Of a stretch of 64,000 bases of DNA, positions 26,024 through 34,967 are shown in pieces; the stretch's first letter is position 1, and each line of letters opens with the position of its first letter. Made by a program: the position numbers and the translations under genes. Source of the DNA: Tepidisphaera sp. (GTDB taxonomy: Bacteria; Planctomycetota; Phycisphaerae; Phycisphaerales; UBA1924); the NCBI GenBank assembly GCA_016124375.1, contig WGNV01000007.1, positions 29,975 through 93,974 on the forward strand, read 5' to 3'. The notes beneath the pieces were generated by a model. The model did not search any database. It was not told the origin of the DNA and saw only the letters and a list, made by a program, of their open reading frames with translations.

Positions 26024-27034
26024 CTACTTGGCGGGCACGTACCTACCCAGGAAATCACGCATGAGCGATGCGATTTCATCGCCGTTGGTTTCGAGGGCGA
26101 AGTGGCCGGCGTCGAGCAAATGAAACTCGAGCGTCTTCAGGTCGCGCTTGTAAGGCTCCGCGCCGGCGGCGGGGAAGATCTGATCGTTCTTGCCCCAGGC
26201 GATGAGCATGGGTGGCTGGTACTTGCGGAAGTACTCCTGCCAGCTGGGGTACAGCGGCGGGTTGCTCCCGTAGCTGAGAAACAGGTCGAGTTGGATGTCG
26301 ACGTTGCCGGGGCGGTCGAGCAGGAACTGGTCGTGAGCGGCTCCGTCGGGGCTGACGAGTTCGGGGTTGGGCACGCCGTGGGTGTATTGCCACTGGGTTG
26401 TCTGATAGGTGAAGGCCGAGCGGAGCGCGTTGCGCTTGTCCGGGTTGTGCGGGTCGTTCCAGTATGCCTTGATCGGCTTCCAGAAGTCGTTGTCGAGCCC
26501 TTCGACGTAGGCGTTGCCGTTCTGCACGATGATGGCGCTGATGCGCTCGGGGTGGGCGGCGGCCAGGCGATAGCCGATCGGAGCGCCATAGTCCTGCACG
26601 TAGATGGCGTAGCGGGTGAGGCCGACCTTGTCAGTGAACTGCTCTACGACCTTGGAGAGGTTGTCGAACGTGTAGTCGAAGGCGTCGTGGGTGGGCATCG
26701 AACTGTGCCCAAAGCCGGGGTAGTCGGGGGCGACCAGGTGGTATTTGTCCGCCAGCGCGGGGATCAGGTTTCGGAACATCTGCGAACTGGTGGGAAAGCC
26801 GTGGAGGAGAAGAATGGTGGGGGCGTTGGCGGGGCCGGCTTCGCGGTAGAAGATGTCGAGATCGCCGACTTTGACTGTCTTGTAGTGCACGGCGCGCGAG
26901 GGGCTGGCCGGTGTGGCAGAGCCGGGTTCTGCGCGGGGCGCGGTGCTGGATTTTTCGGGCGACGACAAACCAACGGCGATGGCGGCGGACGCGGCGATGG
27001 AGGAGGCGAGGAGCCAGGTGGTGGGGCGGTTCAT
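26024..27034 (-). CDS. Exported alpha/beta hydrolase (epoxide hydrolase / haloalkane dehalogenase-like)
   Basis: 336 residues from ATG 27034 (GGAG eight bases upstream). The N-terminal 22 residues form a signal peptide ([20 protein letters not shown]). The hydrolase fold begins at about residue 50: oxyanion HGFPTS motif in [27 protein letters not shown], nucleophile elbow with Asp in [13 protein letters not shown], and catalytic His in LDAGHFALE. Asp as the nucleophile fits epoxide hydrolases and dehalogenases rather than esterases. The last codons, with the stop, are present in a short tandem duplication (26005-26042). Confidence 0.85.
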   Translation of the reverse strand: MNRPTTWLLASSIAASAAIAVGLSSPEKSSTAPRAEPGSATPASPSRAVHYKTVKVGDLDIFYREAGPANAPTILLLHGFPTSSQMFRNLIPALADKYHLVAPDYPGFGHSSMPTHDAFDYTFDNLSKVVEQFTDKVGLTRYAIYVQDYGAPIGYRLAAAHPERISAIIVQNGNAYVEGLDNDFWKPIKAYWNDPHNPDKRNALRSAFTYQTTQWQYTHGVPNPELVSPDGAAHDQFLLDRPGNVDIQLDLFLSYGSNPPLYPSWQEYFRKYQPPMLIAWGKNDQIFPAAGAEPYKRDLKTLEFHLLDAGHFALETNGDEIASLMRDFLGRYVPAK

Positions 27035-27072
27035 GCGGAGATCTCCGGGATCGGTGTGGGAACGGGAACGAG

Positions 27073-27561
27073 TTACGCGAGGTTGGGGATGCCGGGGTGA
27101 GCGGCGGGCCGCGGGCCGGGGGCAGCCCAGCGGAACGAGCGCTCGGACTCGGAGATGGGCAGGTCGTTGATGCTGGCCTCGAGACGATGGATCAGGCCGG
27201 CGTCGTCGAACTCCCAGAGTTCGTTTCCGTAGCTTCGCCACCATTGGTCTGTGCCGTCTCGCCACTCGCATTGGAGGCGAACGGCCATTCGATTCTCGCG
27301 GCACCCCCACAGCGACATGACGAGACGCGAGTCGAGCTGGCGGCTCCAGGTTTCGGTCAGCAGCGAGTGGATGTGCTCGCGGCTGGTGCCCGAATCGGTC
27401 CGGTGCCGCCACGTGCAGTCGTGCGCGCACGCGCTTACCAGGGTGTTGAGTTCGCGCAGGTTCCAGGAGTCTTCGAGAAATCGCACGTGCCGAGCCGCGG
27501 CGGCGAGATCGAAGGGAAGGACGATGGCGGCTGGATTTGGATTCAGCAGACTGACGTTCAT
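27073..27561 (-). CDS. SnoaL/NTF2-like (DUF1348-type) protein
   Basis: 162 residues with the cone-shaped NTF2-like fold pattern: helix [40 protein letters not shown], and strand [20 protein letters not shown] ending in [20 protein letters not shown]. Members of this family have no single activity. The C-terminus (after [12 protein letters not shown]) is Pro-rich. Lies between two hydrolase genes in the same direction with short gaps, so probably co-transcribed with the neighbouring hydrolases. Confidence 0.75.
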   Translation of the reverse strand: MNVSLLNPNPAAIVLPFDLAAAARHVRFLEDSWNLRELNTLVSACAHDCTWRHRTDSGTSREHIHSLLTETWSRQLDSRLVMSLWGCRENRMAVRLQCEWRDGTDQWWRSYGNELWEFDDAGLIHRLEASINDLPISESERSFRWAAPGPRPAAHPGIPNLA

Positions 27562-27628
27562 ATTGGGATCCTTTCGCTCGGACGGACAGGTTTGAAACGA
27601 TCAGGATGAAAACAGCGGGTTGGGCGTG

Positions 27629-28597
27629 TCAGACACCCGCGTAGACCATGCCCACGAAGTCGGCGGGGGCCATGAGGAAGTGGCCAAACTTGTGGTCGAA
27701 CTCGAGCGTCGGCTTTTCGGCGACGCACGCGGCGAGCGAACTGCCTTGCTGTTTGAGCGTGGCGATTCTGCTCCGAACGGTCGTCAGCATCGTGTGAAAC
27801 TCGGAGAGCTGAGCACGATCGCCCACCGGTCCATGACCGGGGATGATGATGGTGGAGTCTTTCACTCGCGCCAGGGCCGATTCGACGGCCTGGATGGTGC
27901 CGTCGATGCTTCCGCCGGTGGAATAGTCGATGAACGGATAGTGCCCGTTCCACCAGATATCGCCGACGTGGATGACGTCGGGCTCGACGAACTCGACGAG
28001 GATGTCCGAATCGGTGTGCGCGGGGCGGAAGGCCTCGAGCAGCAGGGTGGTGTGGTTGAGATGGAGCTTGAGCGTCTGTTTGAAGTCGATGATTGGAAGC
28101 GCGCCGGCGGGGGAGGGCGGAAAGGTGAACTGCCAGCCTTCGACTCGCGTGGAGTTCGCGAGCCTGCGGCGCGTGTTCTCCTGGGCGATGATGAGGGCGC
28201 CTTCAGCATGCAGCCATTCGTTGCCGTCGGTGTGATCGAAGTGCCAGTGGGAGTTGATCAGGAACCGGATGGGGTCGGCGCTGATCGCGGCGAGGGCGGG
28301 GGCCACTTGCCGCCGCGCGGTGGAGATGCCGGCATCGACCAGGATCTTGCCATCGGGCCCGTGCAGCACGGCGATGTTGCCCCCGGCGCCGAAAAGCACG
28401 CTGATGTTGCCCCGGAGGGGTTGGGTGCTGATCTTCGCGGCGGCGGCCTGCCGCTTCATGAGGGACACGACGCCCTCGTCCCCCCCGGCGGCTCGCGCTG
28501 CTCCCATGAGGCGCCGGGGAGAAATCAGTGCCGCCGCAGTGGCCAGGCCGGCGCCGATTGCGAACTCGCGGCGGGAGATCGTGGATATGGGATGCAT
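27629..28597 (-). CDS. Tat-exported metallo-beta-lactamase-fold hydrolase
   Basis: 322 residues. The N-terminus has a twin-arginine signal (ISRREFAIGAGLATAAALIS). Metal ligands are visible in INSHWHFDHTDGN (HxHxDH), the downstream Asp in VIHVGDIWWNGHYPFID and His in IIPGHGPVG. The family includes quorum-quenching lactonases and sulphatase- or glyoxalase-type enzymes; the SHWHFDHTDGN variant is common in periplasmic members of unknown substrate. Part of the minus-strand cluster of small detoxification-type enzymes. Confidence 0.85.
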   Translation of the reverse strand: MHPISTISRREFAIGAGLATAAALISPRRLMGAARAAGGDEGVVSLMKRQAAAAKISTQPLRGNISVLFGAGGNIAVLHGPDGKILVDAGISTARRQVAPALAAISADPIRFLINSHWHFDHTDGNEWLHAEGALIIAQENTRRRLANSTRVEGWQFTFPPSPAGALPIIDFKQTLKLHLNHTTLLLEAFRPAHTDSDILVEFVEPDVIHVGDIWWNGHYPFIDYSTGGSIDGTIQAVESALARVKDSTIIIPGHGPVGDRAQLSEFHTMLTTVRSRIATLKQQGSSLAACVAEKPTLEFDHKFGHFLMAPADFVGMVYAGV

Positions 28598-28682
28598 TGA
28601 TAGTGCTCCAAGCCGCGAGGGCGGAGGTGCTGGGCGGATGCTGCGAAACGTCTGAAGAATGAACGCCGGCGGATCAGACGCG

Positions 28683-29687
28683 TTAAGACGTGAGGAACTC
28701 CAGCAGATCAGCGTTGATGCGGTTTTTCTCGACAGCGGGAAGCCCGTGCGGGCCGCCCTTGTACACCTTGAGCCTGGCGCCCTTCACGAGTTTCGAAGAG
28801 AGCATTGCCGAGGCCGCGATGGGCACGATCTGGTCATCGTCGCCATGAATGATGAGCGTCGGAACGGTGATCGTTCTGAGGTCCTCGGTGAGGTCGGTCT
28901 CGGAGAAAACCTTGATGCAGTCAAACGCGTTCTTGTGGCCGGACATCATCGACTGCAACCAGAACGAATCACGCAAGCCCTGGGAGACGTTGCTGCCGGG
29001 TCGATTCGCGCCGTAGAAGGGCGCGGAGAGGTCGCGATAATACTGCGAGCGGTCGGCAAGAGAGCTTGCGCGGATGCTGTCGAACACGTCGCGGGGCTGA
29101 CCGGCCGGGTTGGATTCGGTCCTGAGCATGAGCGGCGGTATGGCGCTGATGAGCACGGCCTTGGCGACTCGCGCGGCACCATGGCGGCCGAGATAGCGAA
29201 CCACCTCGCCGCCGCCGGTCGAATGCCCCACGTGCACGACGTCTCTGAGGTCAAGAGTCGTCACGAGTTCGGCGAGATCATCGGCGTAGGTGTCCATGTC
29301 GTTGCCGTTCCACGGCTGGCTGGAGCGACCATGGCCCCGGCGGTCATGCGCGACGCAGCGGAAGCCGCGCGCCGCGAGGAAGAGCATCTGGTCTTCCCAG
29401 GCGTCGGATGTCAGCGGCCAGCCGTGGCTGAAGACCACGGGCTGTCCTTTTCCCCAGTCTTTGAAATAGAGGCGAGTGCCGTCTTTGACCGTGATGGTGT
29501 TCATGGTGCTTTCTCCGTTCAGGGTTGTGGCGGGAGCGATGGGGGCGTTCGACGGGGCCGCGCCGAACGCGATGGACGATGCAAATGGGCCGGAGGGCGC
29601 GAGTGCCCCGGTGGCCGCCAGGGCGGCGGAGGCACGCAGCACATCCCGGCGAGACATGGCATTTGACGTGCGGTCGGGAGTGTTCAT
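28683..29687 (-). CDS. Alpha/beta hydrolase (cofactor-free haloperoxidase-like) with Tat leader and a second internal start
   Basis: 334 residues from ATG 29687 (GAGAGG upstream). A twin-arginine leader ([19 protein letters not shown]) covers about the first 60 residues. The haloperoxidase/esterase core starts [20 protein letters not shown]; that Met is ATG 29504, which has its own GGAG eight bases upstream and would give a 273-residue protein, the usual family size. Ser nucleophile in VGHSTGGGE, oxyanion loop FSHGWPL, Asp in [11 protein letters not shown] and His in GGPHGLP form the triad. It may be made in both exported and cytoplasmic forms. Confidence 0.88.
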   Translation of the reverse strand: MNTPDRTSNAMSRRDVLRASAALAATGALAPSGPFASSIAFGAAPSNAPIAPATTLNGESTMNTITVKDGTRLYFKDWGKGQPVVFSHGWPLTSDAWEDQMLFLAARGFRCVAHDRRGHGRSSQPWNGNDMDTYADDLAELVTTLDLRDVVHVGHSTGGGEVVRYLGRHGAARVAKAVLISAIPPLMLRTESNPAGQPRDVFDSIRASSLADRSQYYRDLSAPFYGANRPGSNVSQGLRDSFWLQSMMSGHKNAFDCIKVFSETDLTEDLRTITVPTLIIHGDDDQIVPIAASAMLSSKLVKGARLKVYKGGPHGLPAVEKNRINADLLEFLTS

Positions 29688-29766
29688 TGGGGTCCTCTCA
29701 CGTGAGCGGCGGGAACGCCGCTGGCGGTAGGTTCGGGGTCTTCGCAGACGTCTCCTCCGCCACTCC

Positions 29767-29789
29767 TTAGGCGTGGGGCACCGACAGGG
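29767..29789. promoter_or_regulatory. Short element shared with the isochorismatase promoter, copy 1
   Basis: taggcgtggggcaccgacag followed by gg, about 80-100 bp upstream of the Tat haloperoxidase gene. A close copy with a perfect CGTCGG-GCA-CCGACG dyad lies at 34401-34422. May be a regulator binding site. Confidence 0.35.
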
Positions 29790-29949
29790 CGGCCGAATCG
29801 CGAAGTGGGCGGGGCCTCCAACAGACCTGCAAGAGTGCACGCGCCCGATGTCGATCGCCGACACGTCAGTCTCAGCGCATCTAGGGCTAGTTGCGGCGCG
29901 CGAGCTGGCGGGCCAGCCGGGCCACGAGGGCGAAATACGCGATCGCCGG

Positions 29950-32742
29950 CTACCTGCTGGCCCAGGCCGCGTGCTGCAGATCGCGCACTTGCGACCAAAG
30001 CGCGAGGCACTTGGCTTGCTCGTCCTGTGGCAGCGCGGCGATTGCTTCCGGATCGCGAATGCCGGCCAATACCGGGCTCGACAGCAGAAGCGTGAGACGA
30101 TCTCGAAGCTGACGGGGGGCAGTGTCGTTCATCAATGTTGGCCGCATGACGTCGATGTCTGCCTGCAGCCACGCTCGGGCCTGCTCGCGCCACTTGGCTT
30201 GCTCGGCGGGGCCCGGGGCGTGAGCGCCCGCCCCGACGCCAGCGAGCGCCGCGGCACACGCGGCCTCGTACCGCAGCCCTCGCATGATGTCTTCCGCCAG
30301 GGCAGGGTCGGCGGCGAACGAATCGGCGTAGAGGTGGGCTGCCTCCGCGAATCGACCCTTGTAGCGACTCAGCGATGCAAAGCGGACTCGCTCAGACGGG
30401 TCGCTGATCACCTCGGCGCCTTGAAGGACCGCGTCCAGCCGCGGCTCCAAGGCGAGCATAGCGTCGCATCGCTCGACGCCGAGCAACGCCGCACGCTTGT
30501 GCGGATCGAGCGTGAGCGCCTCTCGGAACTGTGATTTCGCCTCTTCGAATCGCCCAGATTCCTCGAGCGCGGCACCGAAGTTCACGCGGATGTTCGCGTC
30601 AGACGGGTTCAGAACGCTGGCCTGACGCAGCTCGCTTATGGCCTCATCGGTGCGTCCGTTGAGAAGCAGCAGGAAGCCAAGGTTCGCGTGGGCGAAGGCC
30701 ATGTTTGGCTCGCGCTGCAAGGCCGCTCGAAGCTGGGATTCTGATTCGGCCACTTCTCCCAGCATCCCGAGCGTCAGGCCGATATTGGCATAGCCCTCGG
30801 CGACATCGGGGCGAGAGGCAACCATGGCGCGGAAGTAGCCGAGGGCCTGTTCGGGGTTGTGTTGCCGCAGTGATTGTCCAAGCGCGAAGTTGGCCCAGAA
30901 GTCCGCGGGATGCGCCGCCTGGATGCGCTTGAGAAACGCGGCACTGTCGCCGCCCAGTGCACCCAGCCGTTCGCCCAGTGCCAAGGGCAGCGCGAGCAAC
31001 TGCTCCCCGGGGGGCATCGCGTCCGCAATTGCCGCAAGCCGGGCGGCGTCGTACCACGCGTCGGGATCTCGCGCCTTGTCTCTCCAGCCCGCGGGGTCCG
31101 GGTCAGCGAGACGTGCGATTGTCATAAGCCAGCGGCGGCGATCGTAATCGTGCTCCCCGGTGATGCTCTGGGACCAATCATCGAGCGCTTCGATGAGAAC
31201 GGGATGGATGCGGGACGCGCGCACGCGGGTCGCGACCCGTGCTGCGTCTTCGCCGGCTGCCAGAATGAGTCCCGCGTCCCGGAACGCGGCGTCGTACTCA
31301 TGGTCGGCCACCACGGCGCTCGCAACACGGTCGAGCCCTGAGGCGCCGATGATCAGTTGCTTTCGGCGAATCGCATCGAGTTTGCTGACAAGATTCAGGT
31401 CGTCTGCCGCAGCCTGAAGAAGTCTTCGAAGCGAGGCGCGGCCGCCCCCTCCGAGTCGGACCTTCGCCCGCTCGAGAACGATTCCCGCATCGGTCCAGCG
31501 GGATGATGCTTCAAGGCGGTTGATCTCAATCAAATCGGCCTGCACCGCTCGCGAAGTCTCGGCGGTGCGGGCGAGCGCCCATGCGCCGGCGCCGAGCACA
31601 CCCAGAACAAGCAGGGCGGATGTCGCCAGCGCCAGCGCGTGGGCGGGCTTGCGGTGCGCCCATTTGCTAGCCCGCTCCAGGGAGCTGGCCCGCCTTGCGG
31701 TGATGGTCTCCCCCCGCAGGTAGCGCTGGAGGTCGGCGCCCAAGCTGGCCGCGGTGAGGTATCGGCGTTCAGGGTCCTTATTCAGGCACTTCAGGCAGAT
31801 AGTCTCGAGATCCCGAGGAATCTTCGAGTTCAGATGCGACGGCCGCGCGGGCTCTTCGGAAAGAAGCTGCCGCTGCGTCTCGGTGGGCGTGTCGGCGCGA
31901 AAGGGCGGACGGCCGGTGAGCATCTCGTACAGCACTGCGCCCAGTGAATAGATGTCAGTAGCGGGTCCGACCGCGCCCTCTCTTCCCGCGGCCTGCTCGG
32001 GGGACATGTAACTGGGAGTCCCAAGGCGCGTTCCCGCGAGCGTCAGGTCGGCCGCGTCGTTGTATCGACGGGCCAGACCAAAGTCCGTGATCTTCGGCGT
32101 TCCCTCCGACGTGAGAAGCACGTTTGCCGGCTTGAGATCGCGGTGCACGATGCCGCCGTCGTGTGCGATCTGAACTGCCGCGGCGAGAGTGGCCACCAGC
32201 ATCGCGGCATGTCGTGGCGGCTGCGGGACGCCGGCAAGCGCCTGCGCCAGACTGCCGCCCTCCACGTATTCCATCGTGAAATAGGGTCGCCCGTCGATCT
32301 CGCCGACATCATGCACCTGAATGATGTGCGGGTGGCGCAATCCGGCAAGCGCCTGGGCTTCGCGTGTGAAGCGCGTCAACTCCGCCGGAGCCGCAAACGA
32401 ACCCGAAAGCAGCATCTTGATCGCGACGATTCGATCGAGTTTCAGGTGGCGTGCTTTGTAGACCACGCCCATGCCGCCATGACCAAGCACACCCAGCACC
32501 GCATAGCCCTTGATGTTCGGCAGGGTGATGCTCATGGCGCGGGGCGAGGCCCCCAGGCCGGTCGCGCTCGTTGGATGCGACGGAAACACCTGCGCGATCG
32601 CGGCTTCAACCGCTCGCACTCGCTCAAGGTGCACCCGCACCTCAGCCAGCAACTCCGGGCAGGTGCGGCACACCTCTTCCGGCGTCCGCTCCGACGCCAC
32701 GATCTCTTCTAGGAGCGGCATCACCCGGGGGTCACTTGCCAT
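29950..32742 (-). CDS. Membrane Ser/Thr protein kinase with C-terminal TPR repeats
   Basis: Planctomycete-type Hanks kinase of 930 residues. A helical N-terminus (1-70) precedes the kinase domain: Gly loop [12 protein letters not shown] (87-98), Lys109 in VAIKML, catalytic HRD 200-202 in [16 protein letters not shown] 220-222 and an activation loop ending [14 protein letters not shown] membrane helix lies near 365-388 ([20 protein letters not shown]). The extracytoplasmic part carries TPR-like repeats (e.g. [40 protein letters not shown]). Located 60 bp downstream of the ECF sigma gene on the same strand, an arrangement repeated many times in these genomes; the kinase may control the sigma factor or its targets. 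Confidence 0.93.
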   Translation of the reverse strand: MASDPRVMPLLEEIVASERTPEEVCRTCPELLAEVRVHLERVRAVEAAIAQVFPSHPTSATGLGASPRAMSITLPNIKGYAVLGVLGHGGMGVVYKARHLKLDRIVAIKMLLSGSFAAPAELTRFTREAQALAGLRHPHIIQVHDVGEIDGRPYFTMEYVEGGSLAQALAGVPQPPRHAAMLVATLAAAVQIAHDGGIVHRDLKPANVLLTSEGTPKITDFGLARRYNDAADLTLAGTRLGTPSYMSPEQAAGREGAVGPATDIYSLGAVLYEMLTGRPPFRADTPTETQRQLLSEEPARPSHLNSKIPRDLETICLKCLNKDPERRYLTAASLGADLQRYLRGETITARRASSLERASKWAHRKPAHALALATSALLVLGVLGAGAWALARTAETSRAVQADLIEINRLEASSRWTDAGIVLERAKVRLGGGGRASLRRLLQAAADDLNLVSKLDAIRRKQLIIGASGLDRVASAVVADHEYDAAFRDAGLILAAGEDAARVATRVRASRIHPVLIEALDDWSQSITGEHDYDRRRWLMTIARLADPDPAGWRDKARDPDAWYDAARLAAIADAMPPGEQLLALPLALGERLGALGGDSAAFLKRIQAAHPADFWANFALGQSLRQHNPEQALGYFRAMVASRPDVAEGYANIGLTLGMLGEVAESESQLRAALQREPNMAFAHANLGFLLLLNGRTDEAISELRQASVLNPSDANIRVNFGAALEESGRFEEAKSQFREALTLDPHKRAALLGVERCDAMLALEPRLDAVLQGAEVISDPSERVRFASLSRYKGRFAEAAHLYADSFAADPALAEDIMRGLRYEAACAAALAGVGAGAHAPGPAEQAKWREQARAWLQADIDVMRPTLMNDTAPRQLRDRLTLLLSSPVLAGIRDPEAIAALPQDEQAKCLALWSQVRDLQHAAWASR

Positions 32743-32802
32743 GCGGGCCGCTCGATGTTGGCCGAAAACTGAAATGAGACGAAAGCAACCGAGAAGCAGG
32801 CA

Positions 32803-33576
32803 TTACCGTTCCCCGCGTTCTTCGGCGGCCGGTGCGTCGATCGCCTGTGCACCCAGGTCTGCCAGCCGCTGCGACAGAAGCACCAGAGAGCGGCTCAATC
32901 GGCGGTGAATAGTGCGGTCGGTCACGCCGATGATTCCCGCGGCCTCGACGTACGTCATGCCCTGCACCCGCACCAGTTCAAACACCTCTCGCTCTTCCGC
33001 AGGAAGGCTCTCGATTGCGTCGAGCATGCGAATCGTGTTGGGGCTGAGCCCCGAGGCGCTCGGCTCGGGCGCTGGAACCAGTTCTTCGCGGATTCCGACG
33101 TCGCGGGTGCGGTCATCAAGCGATCGAGCGAGTCCGTTCAGTTCCCAGCGGATGTGCTGATTGGCGAGCCCAAAGAACTGCCGCACGGTCGGTGGGCGTG
33201 TCTCTCGCATGGCCTTCAGAAGGCGCTCCACGAGTCCCCCGAGCAGTTCCTCGGGCTCGAGGTTCAGGGGTGGGCGGGTCAGCCTGGCATAGTCCCGATA
33301 CAGCATCGAAGCGCACAGCATTCGAAGCCGCTCTACTGAGCGGGCGAGCAACTCGCGGACGATCGGCTCGGCCGGCGATTCCCCGGCGAGTCCGTCGAGG
33401 TACTGCTGCACAACCGCGGTCGTTCGGTGCTCGCTTTCCACTCGCGCCGAGTGTACCCGCACGTCGGCAGCGCCGAGCGCACGAAAGCGCAACGCAACGC
33501 GGCCCACCCGCACAGAAGGCGAGTAGTGTGCGAACACACTGCGAAGAATTGGTGATCGCTGAATCGTGCGTGCCAT
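32803..33576 (-). CDS. ECF-family RNA polymerase sigma factor
   Basis: 257 residues from ATG 33576, although the first ~45 residues are atypical and translation might begin further in. Region 2 is weakly visible around RMLCASMLYRDYARL, and region 4 is clear: IESLPAEEREVFELVRVQGM followed by the helix-turn-helix TYVEAAGIIGVTDRTIHRRLSRS. The type matches the planctomycete ECF group found beside Ser/Thr kinases. No anti-sigma factor gene is adjacent; the kinase downstream is the probable partner. Confidence 0.88.
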   Translation of the reverse strand: MARTIQRSPILRSVFAHYSPSVRVGRVALRFRALGAADVRVHSARVESEHRTTAVVQQYLDGLAGESPAEPIVRELLARSVERLRMLCASMLYRDYARLTRPPLNLEPEELLGGLVERLLKAMRETRPPTVRQFFGLANQHIRWELNGLARSLDDRTRDVGIREELVPAPEPSASGLSPNTIRMLDAIESLPAEEREVFELVRVQGMTYVEAAGIIGVTDRTIHRRLSRSLVLLSQRLADLGAQAIDAPAAEERGER

Positions 33577-33683
33577 GTTTCACATCTCGATGCGAATTGA
33601 GCACCGCGAGGTATCGTATTTCGACCTCTTGCAAGCATCCGAATCGGGTACAAGTCCGAGTGAGCGGCAGTCACAAAACGGTC

Positions 33684-34367
33684 TTAGCGTGCCCGGGCCG
33701 GCGCAAACTCGGGAAGCAAAGTGGGCGGGGCACCATGCACCATGGTGTAGGCGTACTCAACTCCCGCGCCGTAGGCGCCGCAGTGGCGCCGCACGATGTC
33801 CATCACAGCGTCGTACGTTCCCTTGTGTGCCCAGTCGCGCTGCCATTCGAGCATGACAGACAGGGCGGTGACGGGCTTTGCCCCGGCCTGGATCACGCGC
33901 CTCATCGCGTTCTCGTGGGAGAGTTGATTGATGTCGCCGCAGCAATCTTCGACGACGTAAATCTCGTAGCCGTCGTGAATCGCCTGGATGGTCGGCAGAG
34001 CCACACAGGTCTCCGTCCACAACCCCGCGAGCACGATCTTGTTTCTCCTGGTCTTTGCCACGGCGGCGACAAAGTTCGGATCATCCCACGAGTTCATCGT
34101 GGTGCGTTCGATCGGCGTCGGATGGCCGAGCGCCGCCAGGATGGGCGGCATGATGTTGCCGCTGAAGGCCTTGGTTTCCACCGACGACAGCACGACCGGA
34201 ATGTCGAAGACTCGTGCTGCTTTCGCCAGGATCTCGTTGTTGTTGACGATCGCTTGTCGGTCAAAGTTCTGAACACCGAACAGCATCTGGGGCTGCAGGT
34301 CGATCATCGCGACCATGCAGTTCTCGGGGGTCAACAGACCCTTTTCGGTCAGTGTGGGTTGCGACAT
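33684..34367 (-). CDS. Isochorismatase-family cysteine hydrolase (YcaC-like)
   Basis: 227 residues from ATG 34367 with a strong AAAGGAG site. Catalytic triad candidates are Asp23 (MIDLQPQM), Lys110 (RRNKIVLAG) and Cys121 (TETCVALPT). The sequence is closest in character to the YcaC subgroup of unknown physiological substrate (hydrolases acting on amides or isochorismate-like ethers). Monocistronic by position; a short palindromic element lies just upstream. Confidence 0.9.
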   Translation of the reverse strand: MSQPTLTEKGLLTPENCMVAMIDLQPQMLFGVQNFDRQAIVNNNEILAKAARVFDIPVVLSSVETKAFSGNIMPPILAALGHPTPIERTTMNSWDDPNFVAAVAKTRRNKIVLAGLWTETCVALPTIQAIHDGYEIYVVEDCCGDINQLSHENAMRRVIQAGAKPVTALSVMLEWQRDWAHKGTYDAVMDIVRRHCGAYGAGVEYAYTMVHGAPPTLLPEFAPARAR

Positions 34368-34400
34368 GGATTCTCCTTTGCGTGAATCAGTCCGCCCTAC

Positions 34401-34422
34401 TAGGCGTCGGGCACCGACGGGC
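34401..34422. promoter_or_regulatory. Short palindromic element upstream of the isochorismatase gene, copy 2
   Basis: taggcgtcgggcaccgacgg followed by gc; CGTCGG and CCGACG form a perfect 6-bp dyad around GCA. It is 34-55 bp upstream of the start at 34367 and resembles the element at 29767. Confidence 0.4.
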
Positions 34423-34768
34423 AACATTCGGAGGCAACTCAAGACAACGGCAGACGCTGAGCCAGCCCTCCCTCCCAGGGCCGCCCGCGTGCTCCATATC
34501 GCGGCAGTTCGTTGATGCCCGGATTTGCGTACCCGTCCCCCATCGCCCCGACGCCCGGGCTGCAAACCCGTGGCGCCTGTTTCAACCCGGCGTCGGAAGC
34601 CGCCGATCCGCACGCGAGCAAAGCCGTGGCAGCAATTCCGGCACCTCGCACCCGCCTACGCCCCGCCGCGCCCGATCCAGGCGAACAGGGCGAAAGCCGT
34701 CGCGACACCAAAGTCGCTCAATACACCAGGTGAGCCGGCCTGGGCTGGCGCCGAGAGTGCGTTGGCCA

Positions 34769-34798
34769 CAAAAAGAAAAACTCCCGCCGAAGCGGGAG
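34769..34798 (-). terminator. Rho-independent terminator of tRNA-Glu
   Basis: On the minus strand CTCCCGC-TTCG-GCGGGAG is followed by TTTTTCTTTTT. Stem at 34781-34787 and 34792-34798. Begins 5 bp after the tRNA. Confidence 0.92.
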
Positions 34799-34802
34799 CA
34801 AG

Positions 34803-34877
34803 TGACCCCAAGGGGATTCGAACCCCTGTTTTCAGGATGAGAACCTGACGTCCTAGACCGGGCTAGACGATGGGGCC
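34803..34877 (-). tRNA. tRNA-Glu (anticodon CUC)
   Basis: 75 nt cloverleaf on the minus strand. Acceptor stem GGCCCCA/TGGGGTC, anticodon stem TCAGG/CCTGA with loop TTCTCAT giving anticodon CUC, T arm CAGGGG-TTCGAAT-CCCCT. The CCA end is not encoded. A terminator follows directly. Confidence 0.96.
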
Positions 34878-34967
34878 ATCGAGATACCGAAGCCGCCCTC
34901 GGACGTGCTGCAAGGGTAGGTGGCTCTGGCACAAGGTCAAACCCGCCGGCGACAGACCAGCTTCCGC

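Larger units (their letters stand above)
34368..34802. other. Intergenic region between isochorismatase gene and tRNA-Glu
   Basis: 435 bp without a convincing gene. It holds the shared palindromic element, a stem CGACGCC-c-GGG with CCC-GGCGTCG (34549-34595, one bulge) and the tRNA terminator at 34769-34798. Confidence 0.4.

Noticed and set aside
26009..27100. 363-residue plus-strand ORF opposite the exported hydrolase
   Set aside because: Gly/Val-rich shadow with no motif; the minus-strand frame encodes a clear alpha/beta hydrolase.
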